Assembly (NCBI RefSeq): GCF_001244995.1
Contig: NZ_LN869529.1
Coordinates: forward strand, 1,630,957-1,694,956
Direction: 5' to 3'
DNA length: 64,000 nt
Source of the DNA: Intestinimonas massiliensis (ex Afouda et al. 2020)
Lineage (GTDB): Bacteria > Bacillota > Clostridia > Oscillospirales > Oscillospiraceae
The first letter of the stretch is position 1. Each line of letters starts with the position of its first letter. The notes under the pieces are model-generated. The model was not told the DNA's origin. It ran no database searches and saw only the letters and a list, made by a program, of their open reading frames with translations. Positions 41,707 to 49,706 of the stretch are shown here, piece after piece. The position numbers were made by a program, and so were the translations under genes.

Positions 41707-42067
41707 ACTGAGAGCCCTCCGAATTGACCTGGGCCTGCCGGCCAAGGACATGGTGGCCGTCGTCCAGGGGCTCTACCCCAAGTACGACAAGACCATGCAG
41801 AGCAAGTGCGAGAACGGCGACGACTACGGAATTTCTATACGGCCGGATGCCATGAAGGCCCTGTATGAGAAATTTGCCCCTGGCGGTACCAAGGTCAGCC
41901 GGCGGAAGAAAGACCGCCACCGGCTGACGGGCCGTATCACCTGCCGCCTGGAGGACGCCGATATGGAGGCGTTGCAACAGCGCATGAAAGCCGATGGATA
42001 TGCCACCGCCCAGGAGCTCATGACCGCCCTGGTGCGCCGGTATCTTGCCGGGGAGGTGGAAGCGTGA
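41693..42067 (+). CDS. Phage protein of unknown function with ribbon-helix-helix-like C-terminus
   Basis: In the 124-residue protein the first half (ENELRALRIDLGLPAKDMVA) resembles a helix-turn-helix start. The second half (GRITCRLEDADMEALQQRMK then YATAQELMTALVRRYLAG) looks like a ribbon-helix-helix or similar DNA-binding segment. GGAGGTG precedes the ATG at 41693. It overlaps the preceding and following genes by a few bases, as is normal in this early operon. Probably a DNA-binding early protein. Confidence 0.65.
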   Translation: MAENELRALRIDLGLPAKDMVAVVQGLYPKYDKTMQSKCENGDDYGISIRPDAMKALYEKFAPGGTKVSRRKKDRHRLTGRITCRLEDADMEALQQRMKADGYATAQELMTALVRRYLAGEVEA

Positions 42068-42288
42068 ACTATGACCTGCCGGATCACCCGGTCGTGCAAA
42101 ACCTGGAGCGCACCGGCTATCCGGACGGAAAGGAGCCCCGCTGCCCCCGTTGCCCCATCTGCGGCGAGGAGTGCGAAACCGTCTACAAAGACCGATGCGG
42201 TGCATACGTCGGCTGCGACGTGTGCATGGAAACCAAGGACGCATGGGAAGTTGAAGACTGCTTCCCTGAAAGGAGCGAAGATGCCTAA
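42064..42288 (+). CDS. Small zinc-ribbon protein
   Basis: The 74-residue acidic protein has CPRCPICGEECETV and GCDVCMET, four Cys pairs suited to a zinc ribbon. GTG start overlaps the previous stop by four bases. Its end overlaps the next coding frame by eight bases. The family occurs in Firmicute phages but I cannot assign a function. Confidence 0.65.
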   Translation: MNYDLPDHPVVQNLERTGYPDGKEPRCPRCPICGEECETVYKDRCGAYVGCDVCMETKDAWEVEDCFPERSEDA

Positions 42289-42538
42289 ATTCTATTTCAC
42301 CTACGGCACCTAGGGCCAGCCGTTTGTCGGCGGCTGGACGGAGGTCGAGGCCCCGGATGGCCACGCGGCCTGTGCTGCGTTCAGAGCCTACCACCCGGAC
42401 AAGACCGAGGGCCTCTTGAACTGTTCCAGCGTGTACGACGAGGCTCACTTCAAGCTGACCGAGATGTATCGGCGAGATAATTTTGGCTTCCGGTGCCATG
42501 AGCTGATCCAGCTCACCAGAACGGGGGTGTCCCGGTGA
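42281..42538 (+). pseudogene. Phage gene with an in-frame amber codon at position 11
   Basis: The frame starts MPKFYFTYGT, then TAG at 42311-42313, and continues without break: GQPFVGGWTEVEAPDGHAAC, then AFRAYHPDKTEGLLNC, to TGA at 42538. The downstream part looks like a conserved small phage protein, and its end overlaps the next start by GTGA. AAAGGAGCG precedes the ATG. A single base change (for example from GAG or CAG) would explain the stop. TAG is used as the normal stop by the large terminase gene of the same phage, which argues against recoding. Confidence 0.7.
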
Positions 42539-42900
42539 AAGGCGTAGTCATCACCACCGCGGACGAAGTCTCTGTTCGGGACTTTGCGGCCCCGCTCAAT
42601 AAAAGCCTGGGGGCGGTTGTCGGTGGCTACATCGAGCTCGTTCATCCGCAGGGCCTCCAGCCCCCGTACTGCATGATCGTCAACGAAGAGGGGCTGCTCA
42701 AAGACCTCCCGCTCAACCGGGCCGGGTCGCTCCTCTACGGGACGCAGTTCCACGGCTCGCCCATCGTGGGAGACATCGTCATCATGGCCGAGAGATGGAC
42801 GCCGGATGGCCGGGACATCGTCGGCATCCCCGAAGACCGCGCCGAGAAGGTGGCGCAGGAACTTATTAAAGCATTCAAGCTGAAAGGAGCAGAACAATGA
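42535..42900 (+). CDS. DUF3846-like phage protein
   Basis: The 121-residue protein has GAVVGGYIELVHP and a LLYGTQFHGSPIVGDIVIM stretch that match the DUF3846 group of small phage proteins. GTG start overlaps the preceding frame's stop by four bases, and its stop overlaps the ATPase ATG by four bases. Function unknown; it belongs to the early operon. Confidence 0.7.
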   Translation: MKGVVITTADEVSVRDFAAPLNKSLGAVVGGYIELVHPQGLQPPYCMIVNEEGLLKDLPLNRAGSLLYGTQFHGSPIVGDIVIMAERWTPDGRDIVGIPEDRAEKVAQELIKAFKLKGAEQ

Positions 42901-43856
42901 TTAGAAATCCCAACGAAATCCAGGAGGGCACCAAGAAGATTCGTATGCTGATTGCCGGCTACCCTGGCATCGGTAAGTCTACACTGGCCCTGTCCGCCCC
43001 CCGTCCCCTGCACATTGACGTGGACTTCGGCATCGACCGCATCGAGCCCCGGTACCGCAAGCCCTACATCCAGCCCAAGAGCTACGACGAGATCCTGGAG
43101 GACCTGACCCCCCTCAACGTCAAGGACTTCGACACGCTGGTCTTTGACACCGGCGGGAAGCTCATTTCCCTCATGTCTCAGTGGGCCATCAAGAAAGACG
43201 TCAAGTATGGCCAGCGGGACGGCTCCCTCTCCCTCAAGGGATACGGCTTCATCGGCCGCGAGTTCCAGCGCCTCATGGATTACTGCTTCTACGAGCTGGA
43301 CAAGCACATCGTCGTGGTGTTCCACGCCATCGAGGAGAAGGACGGGGACAACACCCGGCTACGCATCAAGGTCGAGGGCCAGACCAAGAACAACGTCTGG
43401 GAGCCGATGGACCTGGGCGGCTTCGTGGAGATCCAGGGCAACAACCGCACCATCGGCTTCTCCAACTGCGAGCGGTACTTCGCCAAGGGCACCCGGGGCA
43501 TTCACGGCGTTTGGCAGGTCCCCGAGCTGGGCCCGGATAAGCCCAACGACTTCCTGACCCGGCTCTTTGCCCAGTACAACGCGCTCTCCGCCGCAGAAGT
43601 GGCTCAGAACGCAGAGGAGCAGGAAGCCTACGAGGCGGCTATGGCCAAGGGGCGGAAAATCGTCGCTGGTATCACCGATGCCGACAGTGCCAACGCCGCC
43701 ATGTCCAAAATCAAGGCCGTCAACCACGCCTTGACCTCCAAGAAAGAAGTCAACGCGGCTTTCAACGCCAAAATCAAGGAGCTCGGGCTGTTCTACGACA
43801 AGGTGCTGAAAAAGTACACCCCAGCGCCGGCGGAGGGAGAAAAGGGGGCGGAGTAA
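42897..43856 (+). CDS. Sak4-like RecA-fold ATPase (phage recombination)
   Basis: The 319-residue protein has a Walker A motif IAGYPGIGKSTLALS (about 19-33), Walker B-like LVFDTGGKLI and a late sensor-like VVVFHAIEEKDGD. This is the pattern of phage Sak4/RecA-like single-strand annealing partners. The C-terminal part from about 225 is helical. It is followed at once by a PD-(D/E)XK nuclease and a NinB-like protein, the usual recombination cassette, so it probably helps anneal or exchange strands during phage replication. Confidence 0.82.
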   Translation: MIRNPNEIQEGTKKIRMLIAGYPGIGKSTLALSAPRPLHIDVDFGIDRIEPRYRKPYIQPKSYDEILEDLTPLNVKDFDTLVFDTGGKLISLMSQWAIKKDVKYGQRDGSLSLKGYGFIGREFQRLMDYCFYELDKHIVVVFHAIEEKDGDNTRLRIKVEGQTKNNVWEPMDLGGFVEIQGNNRTIGFSNCERYFAKGTRGIHGVWQVPELGPDKPNDFLTRLFAQYNALSAAEVAQNAEEQEAYEAAMAKGRKIVAGITDADSANAAMSKIKAVNHALTSKKEVNAAFNAKIKELGLFYDKVLKKYTPAPAEGEKGAE

Positions 43857-44468
43857 ATGGCCCGGTATCTGATGACCCACTCTCTGCTGTCGTCCTGGCT
43901 CTACGCCATGAAGGAAAACCCCTACGAGGACGCCAGTACCGAGCGGGACCCCTATGCCGAGTTCCTCCAGGTGCTCCGGCGGGAGCCGACCCCCACCACC
44001 GAGGCCATGCAGAAGGGCATCGACTTCGAGGACCTGGTGACTGACATCGTGAACGGCGCCGGCGACACTCAAAATCGCTGGTATGACGCCGCGCAAAAGG
44101 TCGCCGGGTATGTCCGGGGTGGCATTCTCCAGTACAAGGCCCGCCGGATCATCACCGTCCGGGACACTGAGCTGGTGCTGTATGGCCGGCTGGATTGCCT
44201 CAAGGCTGGCGACATCAAGGACATCAAATTCTCCAGCAGCTACGACCGGGGCAAGTATTTCAGCAGCACCCAGCACCCTACCTACTTCGAGATCGTCCCG
44301 GAGGCCAAGTCTTTCACCTACCTGGTGAGCAACGGCTCCGAGGTCTGGACGGAGCGGTACTACCGCGAGGAGACGCCCAGCATCATCCCCACCATTTCAG
44401 ACTTTCTGGAATGGCTGGATGCCCTGGAGCTGGCCCCGCTCTACAAAGAAAAATGGCTGGCCCTATGA
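43857..44468 (+). CDS. PD-(D/E)XK exonuclease
   Basis: The 203-residue nuclease of the RecB/Cas4-like fold has the acidic GIDFEDLVTDIV motif, GRLDCLKAGDIKDIKFS with the Asp and Asp-x-Lys catalytic set, and QHPTYFEIVPEAK (Gln/Tyr motif). It would resect DNA ends for annealing by the adjacent Sak4-like ATPase and SSB. The ATG directly follows the ATPase stop, and its own stop overlaps the NinB-like gene. Confidence 0.83.
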   Translation: MARYLMTHSLLSSWLYAMKENPYEDASTERDPYAEFLQVLRREPTPTTEAMQKGIDFEDLVTDIVNGAGDTQNRWYDAAQKVAGYVRGGILQYKARRIITVRDTELVLYGRLDCLKAGDIKDIKFSSSYDRGKYFSSTQHPTYFEIVPEAKSFTYLVSNGSEVWTERYYREETPSIIPTISDFLEWLDALELAPLYKEKWLAL

Positions 44469-44995
44469 GGGGGCGGCTGGTCGACCTGACCATCGGGCTC
44501 AACCGCAAGCAGCGCATCACCGTGGAGGTCGACCGGGATTACCGCGAGGACTATGAGCGGCTGAAAGACGCCGAGCTGGACATCGAAATCAAGAAGTACC
44601 GGGAGAAACGCTCCAAATCCGCCAACGCCTATTTCCATGTGCTGGTGAACAAGATCGCCGCCGAGCGCGGCGGCAGCGACGAAGCTACCAAAGCCTCCCT
44701 CGTCGTGGAGTATGGGGCGCTGGCCAAGGACGCCGACGGGCTGACGGTGGGCTTCAAGCTCCCCGCCTCCGTGGATGTGTCCACCATCTACCCCTATGTG
44801 AAATGCTTTGACACCCGCGTGGAGAACGGCAAGATGTTCAAATGCTACCTGGTCTACAAGCAGACGCACCTCATGGACAGCAAGGAAATGGCCCGGCTGA
44901 TTGACGGTGCCATCGAGGTAGCCAAGGAGCTGGGCATCGAGACGGACACCCCGGAGCAGCTGGCCCGGTACAAGGAGGACTGGAATAAGGAATGA
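44465..44995 (+). CDS. NinB-like recombination protein
   Basis: The 176-residue protein contains KRSKSANAYFHVLVNKIAAE and the C-terminal QTHLMDSKEMARLIDGAIEV then AKELGIET, typical of NinB (Orf)-type phage recombination mediators. These bind SSB-coated single strands. Start ATGA overlap with the nuclease gene at 44465. An ssb gene lies in the same operon. Assignment is by family pattern and context. Confidence 0.75.
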   Translation: MRGRLVDLTIGLNRKQRITVEVDRDYREDYERLKDAELDIEIKKYREKRSKSANAYFHVLVNKIAAERGGSDEATKASLVVEYGALAKDADGLTVGFKLPASVDVSTIYPYVKCFDTRVENGKMFKCYLVYKQTHLMDSKEMARLIDGAIEVAKELGIETDTPEQLARYKEDWNKE

Positions 44996-45375
44996 GAAAA
45001 GTTTACTGCGACTACTGCGGCTGTCAGGCTGAGTATGTGGACAGCAAGGTCGTCTACGGCAAGAGCTACGGCATGATGTACCTCTGCCGGAATTGCATGG
45101 CCTACGTCGGTGTTCACAAGGGCACCGACAAGCCCCTGGGCCGGCTGGCCAACGCGGAGCTCCGCTACTGGAAGAAGCGGGCCCACGCCGTTTTCGACCC
45201 CCTGTGGCAGCGGGGGCGTTTCCGCGGCCACCGCAACGCGGCTTATGGATGGCTGGCCCAGAAGATGGGCTTGCCCGTGGAGCAGACCCATATCGGGATG
45301 TTCGATGTGGCGCAGTGTCGCAAGGCCATTCATATCATCGAGAACGAAACGAGAGGAGGAAGTTCACATGGATGA
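44992..45375 (+). CDS. Zinc-finger protein (DUF3268 type)
   Basis: The 127-residue protein starts RKVYCDYCGCQAEYVDS and has a second pair YLCRNCMAYVGVH, making a four-Cys zinc site. A basic helical part follows with RYWKKRAHAVFDPLW. This matches the DUF3268 family of phage zinc-finger proteins, of unknown role but often in replication regions. ATGA overlap with the NinB-like gene. Confidence 0.78.
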   Translation: MRKVYCDYCGCQAEYVDSKVVYGKSYGMMYLCRNCMAYVGVHKGTDKPLGRLANAELRYWKKRAHAVFDPLWQRGRFRGHRNAAYGWLAQKMGLPVEQTHIGMFDVAQCRKAIHIIENETRGGSSHG

Positions 45376-45607
45376 AAAGAGAAGCCCCGAGGAGCTGCTG
45401 GCGCAGCTGTGCCTGGAGCCCGGCTTCGTGCTGGTGCCGCAGGATCGCTTTGAGGAGCTGGTGCGGGCTGAGGCGGAGCGCGACGTCCTGGAGGCCACGA
45501 TCCTGGGCGAAAACAAGTATGCCGTTGGCACCGTTTTGGATGCCATCAAGAAGGCCCGGAACAAGGTGCTCCTGGGCAAACCGGAGGTGGAGGGCGATGC
45601 TCAATAG
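45368..45607 (+). CDS. Small phage protein of unknown function
   Basis: This 79-residue, mostly helical and acidic protein (LAQLCLEPGFVLVPQDRFEE) overlaps the preceding gene by 8 bases and the ssb gene by 11 bases. GAGAGGAGG precedes the ATG. It ends in TAG. No family is recognised; position suggests a replication accessory protein. Confidence 0.6.
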   Translation: MDEKRSPEELLAQLCLEPGFVLVPQDRFEELVRAEAERDVLEATILGENKYAVGTVLDAIKKARNKVLLGKPEVEGDAQ

Positions 45608-46109
45608 AATCATCATCATGGGTCGGCTGACCCGTGATCCAGAGCTTCGCCGCACCCAGAGCGGCACGGCCGTCGCCTCCTTCTCCCTGGCGGTCGACCG
45701 CGACTTCAAGAACCAGAATGGGGAGAAAGAGACGGACTTCATCGACGTGGTAGCATGGCGAAACTCCGCCGAGTTTGTATCCCGGTACTTTACAAAGGGC
45801 CGCATGGCTGTGGTGGAGGGGCGGCTGCAGATCCGCCCCTGGCAGGACCGGGACGGAAACAAGCGCCGCTCGGCCGAGGTCGTCGCCGACAACGTGTATT
45901 TCGGGGATTCCAAGAAAGACGGGGACGGAGGTGGCGGCTACCAGGGCGGCTACCCGCAGGACGCCTACGGCGGCGGGTATGGCGGAGGCTATGCGCCGCC
46001 CCCGGCTGGGCGGTCTGGCCCGCCGGCCGGAGGCTATCCGCCATCCAACTACGGCGGCGGAGACTTCACGGAGCTGGGCGATGACGATGACGGGGAGCTC
46101 CCGTTCTGA
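45597..46109 (+). CDS. ssb: Single-stranded DNA-binding protein
   Basis: The 170-residue SSB begins LNRIIIMGRLTRDPELRRTQ and has the OB-fold segments FSLAVDRDF, TDFIDVVAWR and VEGRLQIRPWQD (about 1-105). A Gly/Tyr/Pro-rich linker and the acidic tip DDDDGELPF follow. That tip is the docking tail for replication and recombination partners. It lies within the phage recombination module and would coat the single strands made by the PD-(D/E)XK nuclease. Confidence 0.95.
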   Translation: MLNRIIIMGRLTRDPELRRTQSGTAVASFSLAVDRDFKNQNGEKETDFIDVVAWRNSAEFVSRYFTKGRMAVVEGRLQIRPWQDRDGNKRRSAEVVADNVYFGDSKKDGDGGGGYQGGYPQDAYGGGYGGGYAPPPAGRSGPPAGGYPPSNYGGGDFTELGDDDDGELPF

Positions 46110-46167
46110 CCCGTGCGGGCCGTCCCTTCGGGCGGCGGCCCGCTTCCCATAAAGGGGGGTGATTTCA

Positions 46168-46971
46168 ATGGCAAGGTACAGAAATGTGAGCACCTCGTTC
46201 TGGGAGGACAACAAAATCGTTGATGATTTCACCCCGGAAGATAAGTACATCTACCTTTACTGCATGACAAATCCGCATACCAACCTTTGCGGCTGCTATG
46301 AGATCAGCCTGAAGCAGATTGCGTATGAGACGGGTTACAACACCGACTCGGTGGAGCGATTGCTGAAGCGCCTGGACAGGACCCATGAGGTTATTCGATA
46401 CTCCGCGCCGACCAAAGAACTCCTGATTATCAACTGGGACAAGTACAACTGGTCACGGTCGGAGAAGCTGGACAAGCCCCTTTTGGCAGAAATCAGCGCC
46501 ATAAAATGCAGTGATTTCCGTAGGTTTCTGGCCGAAAAGTACAACCGGCGTGAGACGGTGACGGTGCCTTACGATTATCGGGTGGAGCGAAGAATTCCAT
46601 CTTCATCATATCCAGAAAGCGACACCGGCGCAGCGTCGTCCGGCGGTGCGGAAGCTCCCCCGGAAAGGCAGGTGCGCCACAAGCGCGGCCAATACGGATG
46701 GGTGCGCCTCACCGATGAGGAGATGGACCGCCTCACCCGTGACTTGGGGCCGGACGAATTGACCCGATGCATCACCTACGTCGACGAAGCCGCCCAGACC
46801 ACAGGCAATAAGAACAAGTGGAAGGACTGGAACCTCGTCATCAGGAAGTGCAGCAAGGGACGCTGGGGACTTGAAAGGGCGCCGGCTTCTGCGGGCGGTA
46901 CGCGGAAAAGCACATCCCAGGGCGCTGTGGAGGATCTGCGAGAGCTCCACGAGCTATTCGGCGAGGGGTGA
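46168..46971 (+). CDS. Phage replisome organiser/initiator protein
   Basis: The 267-residue protein begins MARYRNVSTSFWEDNKIVDD and FTPEDKYIYLYCMTNPHTNL, the N-terminal domain of phage replisome organisers. A linker and a C-terminal DnaD-like part follow (about 175-240, TDEEMDRLTRDLGPDELTRC then WKDWNLVIRK). AAAGGGGGG precedes the ATG; the GTG at 46159 lies inside that site. It probably opens the phage origin and recruits the loader encoded next. Confidence 0.82.
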   Translation: MARYRNVSTSFWEDNKIVDDFTPEDKYIYLYCMTNPHTNLCGCYEISLKQIAYETGYNTDSVERLLKRLDRTHEVIRYSAPTKELLIINWDKYNWSRSEKLDKPLLAEISAIKCSDFRRFLAEKYNRRETVTVPYDYRVERRIPSSSYPESDTGAASSGGAEAPPERQVRHKRGQYGWVRLTDEEMDRLTRDLGPDELTRCITYVDEAAQTTGNKNKWKDWNLVIRKCSKGRWGLERAPASAGGTRKSTSQGAVEDLRELHELFGEG

Positions 46972-46975
46972 TGAC

Positions 46976-47485
46976 GTGACCAAGAAGGAAATGACGGAGA
47001 TTTTTAGTGTCATGCTCCTTGCGTGGCCCAACGCTGAAATGTTCAAGGGTGGCGTCGCCAAGCTGGGGCCGACCATCGAACTCTGGGCAGCCTGCCTCTC
47101 CGATGTGGACTTCTGGACCGGCCAGCAAGCAGTTATCCGATTGTGCCGGGCCTGCAAATTCCCGCCCTCTATCGCAGAGTTCAAAGAGCAAGCTGATGCC
47201 GTAGGCGTGGACGTTCAAAGCCGCATCGACCGCGCCTGGAACGATGTCAAATGGTCCCGGCTCCTGGAAGAGTCCCCAGAAGAGTGGTATCAACGATTAC
47301 CGCCGGGGAGCGATATCAAGGCCGTGGTCAATGCCCTGGGCGGCCCCGGGGGGCTTGTGTCCAAGGACGGAAAGCGCTGGAACTACTACGAGTTCCGGGA
47401 TGTGTACGAAAAGCTGATACGAAAAGAAGTGCCCGGGGCGGTGGCGCAGCTGACCTCCGGGAAAAAGAAGGAGTTGAGTCCATGA
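46976..47485 (+). CDS. Replicative helicase loader/inhibitor-like protein
   Basis: The 169-residue protein starts TKKEMTEIFSVMLLAWPNAE and has the PPSIAEFKEQA segment of the G39P-like N-terminal domain. This is found in phage helicase loaders that bring the host helicase to the origin. GTG at 46976 overlaps nothing but lies four bases after the previous stop. The order organiser then loader supports the role. The C-terminal half is less conserved. Confidence 0.72.
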   Translation: MTKKEMTEIFSVMLLAWPNAEMFKGGVAKLGPTIELWAACLSDVDFWTGQQAVIRLCRACKFPPSIAEFKEQADAVGVDVQSRIDRAWNDVKWSRLLEESPEEWYQRLPPGSDIKAVVNALGGPGGLVSKDGKRWNYYEFRDVYEKLIRKEVPGAVAQLTSGKKKELSP

Positions 47486-48099
47486 GAACGAGAAAAAGCT
47501 ACCGCCGCCGGGCCTGGGCGCAGCGTATCGTACTGGCGCTGCTCCTGGCGGTCGTTGCAACGCTGGTAATTGCCCGTATCGAGGCGGAGCCGGTGGCGGG
47601 CGAGGTATCTACCACCCCGGAGGCAACGCCCCAGGAAACGGCTGTATTGCGGCCGGAGCCTACCTATGTCGTAGGGGTCGTCCCGACCCCGGAGCCGATG
47701 CCGAAGGTGGTGGCACGATATGCGGATGTCTCCATGACCGAGGCTGAGCGCGACGAGTTGGCGGCGATCATCTACCTGGAGGCCCGCGGAGAGCCGGCCG
47801 AGGGACAGCAGGCGGTGGCCGAAGTCGTTTTGAACAGAGCGGTTTCCTCGGACTTCCCGGACAGCGTGAGCGAGGTGCTGCACCAGGGGGAGGGTACTGC
47901 GGTGCCGCAGTTCTCCACCATCGGCCTCCTGTCCGCGGCCGAGCCGGGGCAGGCCCAGTATGACGCCATCGACGCGGCGCTATATGGCCCGTCCATCCTG
48001 CCGGTCGACGTGGTGTTCTTCTCCCGGAGCGGAGAGAATGACCGGGTGTGGGGCGAGATCGGCGGCCATGTGTTCTGTTACGCCTATGTCTGGGAGTGA
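47482..48099 (+). CDS. Cell-wall hydrolase of the SleB type
   Basis: The 205-residue protein has an N-terminal membrane anchor or signal segment (IVLALLLAVVATLVIARIEA), a Pro-rich linker and a C-terminal Hydrolase_2 domain (AAIIYLEARGEPAEGQQAVA then VVLNRAVSSDFPDSV). The Glu of LEARGE is the likely catalytic residue of SleB-type lytic transglycosylases. It sits in the replication region rather than with lysis genes. It may help release, or modify the wall in lysogens. ATGA overlap with the loader gene. Confidence 0.82.
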   Translation: MRTRKSYRRRAWAQRIVLALLLAVVATLVIARIEAEPVAGEVSTTPEATPQETAVLRPEPTYVVGVVPTPEPMPKVVARYADVSMTEAERDELAAIIYLEARGEPAEGQQAVAEVVLNRAVSSDFPDSVSEVLHQGEGTAVPQFSTIGLLSAAEPGQAQYDAIDAALYGPSILPVDVVFFSRSGENDRVWGEIGGHVFCYAYVWE

Positions 48100-48103
48100 G
48101 CTT

Positions 48104-48286
48104 ATGAGAAAAAAGAAATTCCGAACAATCTGCGGAACTGCAGCCTGGGCCGGATTATTCCTCATGCTTGGAGCTGCAGGCGGCAGCGACACCGGCACCC
48201 TTGACTTCCCTGAAATCCTTTGGATGACGCTCCTGGGACTCGGGCTTTTCGCCGGCGGGTGCTATCTGGGAGGCTACATCGAATGA
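48104..48286 (+). CDS. Small membrane protein
   Basis: The 60-residue protein has two hydrophobic segments (ICGTAAWAGLFLMLGAAGG and ILWMTLLGLGLFAGGCYLGG) and a basic N-terminus. It starts 4 bases after the SleB-type gene and overlaps RecU by four bases. It could be a holin-like or export partner of the wall hydrolase; this is a positional guess. Confidence 0.62.
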   Translation: MRKKKFRTICGTAAWAGLFLMLGAAGGSDTGTLDFPEILWMTLLGLGLFAGGCYLGGYIE

Positions 48287-48795
48287 CCAAGGAAAAGGAC
48301 CCCCTCCGCCAGCTGATGGGAAAAATCAGCAAGGCCAAGGGAAAACACTTCGAGGAACGCCTGGACGCCTCCTTTGCCTACTACCGTGACCGGGGGTACG
48401 CCATCATCGAAAAGACTCCTGAGCCCATGCGCCCGACAAAGAACCTGGGCAACGGAAAGTTCATCGCTTTCTTTGAGAAGAAAGCGCAGCCCGACTATAA
48501 GGGCGTCATCAAGGGCGGCCGCACCGTCATGTTTGAGGCAAAGTTCACGGCAAAGGAGCGGATGGAGCAGGACCGCGTGGAACGGGAGCAGGGCGAGTAC
48601 CTGGACCGGCACGAGCGCCTTGGGGCGCGGTGCTATGTTCTGGCCGGCTTTGGCTCCGGCGAGGTCTACCGCATCCCCTGGGCCATCTGGCGCAGCATGA
48701 AAGAGCATTTTGGCCGAAAGTATGTCATTGAGGCCGACCTGGAGCAATACCGAGTACATACGGCGTGGAACGCCACGCTGCAGCTGCTCGACTGA
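48283..48795 (+). CDS. RecU-like Holliday junction resolvase
   Basis: The 170-residue PD-(D/E)XK-fold protein has FEERLDASFAYYRDRGYAII, KAQPDYKGVIKGGRTVMFEAKFT with the Asp and Glu-x-Lys catalytic set, and a C-terminal RIPWAIWRSM, as in phage RecU resolvases. It would cut branched recombination intermediates before packaging. ATGA overlap with the small membrane protein gene. Length is close to RecU. Confidence 0.85.
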   Translation: MTKEKDPLRQLMGKISKAKGKHFEERLDASFAYYRDRGYAIIEKTPEPMRPTKNLGNGKFIAFFEKKAQPDYKGVIKGGRTVMFEAKFTAKERMEQDRVEREQGEYLDRHERLGARCYVLAGFGSGEVYRIPWAIWRSMKEHFGRKYVIEADLEQYRVHTAWNATLQLLD

Positions 48796-48811
48796 AAGAA
48801 AGGAGATTACC

Positions 48812-49540
48812 ATGAGCGAGATTTCTATGTACGAGGCCCAAAAGAAGAAGCTGCAGGGCCTATGCGACGAGCATGACCTTGTTTTCCGCTTCATCAAAGA
48901 CCGCTATCCCATCACCCTCACCATCAAGCCCGTGCAGGGCATGGACGCACAGATTTCCATGCTGGAGAATGTCGAGGAGGTCGGCTATCGGAGCCCGGAC
49001 GCCTCCATGACCTGGATCTTCGAGGACGGGGTGCTGGAGACGAAGGTCACCGGTGGCACCTTCACCATCAGCAAGACCCTCCGGGGGAAAATCGAGAATG
49101 TCCTGGTGAAGATGATCGCCTACTGGCAGCAGTACTTCTTCCGGGACGTGATGGAGAAGAACGCCCTGCGCCCCGGCGTAATGCCTGTCATCGACGAGGA
49201 CGAGGCCGACGACAGCGAGGCCCCGCCCGTGCCGGAGGGTGCGGAGCCCCTGGAGGAATACGAGGACGACGGCGAGATCCCCGGGGGCGAGGAGCTCGAC
49301 GAGAATGACCCGGACATCCAAGAGGCTACCCGCATCGTCCGGGGCGAGAACAAGGCTACCACGGCCCTCTTACAGCGGCGCATGAATATAGGCTATGCCA
49401 AGGCCGCCCGCCTCCTGGATGCCTTGGAGAATCTGGGCGTGGTCGGCCCCTACAACGGCTCCGACCCGCGAGAGGTGCTTCCCAGCGACCTCCCCGATGA
49501 CGATGACAGCGAGGAGGGCGAGAGCGATGATGAGGCGTGA
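48812..49540 (+). CDS. Phage protein ending in an FtsK gamma-like winged helix
   Basis: The first about 115 residues of this 242-residue protein are a compact domain of unknown type. A highly acidic linker follows (about 125-170). The C-terminus carries EATRIVRGENKATTALLQRR and MNIGYAKAARLLDALENLGV then VGPYNGSDPREV, a clear match to the gamma domain of FtsK/SpoIIIE, which reads KOPS-like DNA signs. No motor domain is present. GAAAGGAG precedes the ATG. It may target phage DNA or the host translocase. Confidence 0.82.
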   Translation: MSEISMYEAQKKKLQGLCDEHDLVFRFIKDRYPITLTIKPVQGMDAQISMLENVEEVGYRSPDASMTWIFEDGVLETKVTGGTFTISKTLRGKIENVLVKMIAYWQQYFFRDVMEKNALRPGVMPVIDEDEADDSEAPPVPEGAEPLEEYEDDGEIPGGEELDENDPDIQEATRIVRGENKATTALLQRRMNIGYAKAARLLDALENLGVVGPYNGSDPREVLPSDLPDDDDSEEGESDDEA

Positions 49541-49703
49541 GGACTACAAGGCCGTGAAGCACATGGACAAGACCCAAATGGAGAAATATCTCCAGACGGT
49601 CTACCAGCGCGGCTTCGATGCGGGCGTCAAGTCCGTCATCGCCAAGACCAAGGCCGCCATCCAGGCGAAGGCCGTCGGCGGCGCGCCGGAAGCGGAGGGG
49701 TAA
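49527..49703 (+). CDS. Small helical phage protein
   Basis: The 58-residue protein includes MDKTQMEKYLQTVYQRGFDA and ends in a Lys/Ala-rich helix. GAGGAGGGCGAG precedes the ATG, and it overlaps the end of the previous gene by 14 bases. Function unknown. The start codon and coupling make it a credible gene although short. Confidence 0.6.
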   Translation: MMRREDYKAVKHMDKTQMEKYLQTVYQRGFDAGVKSVIAKTKAAIQAKAVGGAPEAEG

Positions 49704-49706
49704 GTC

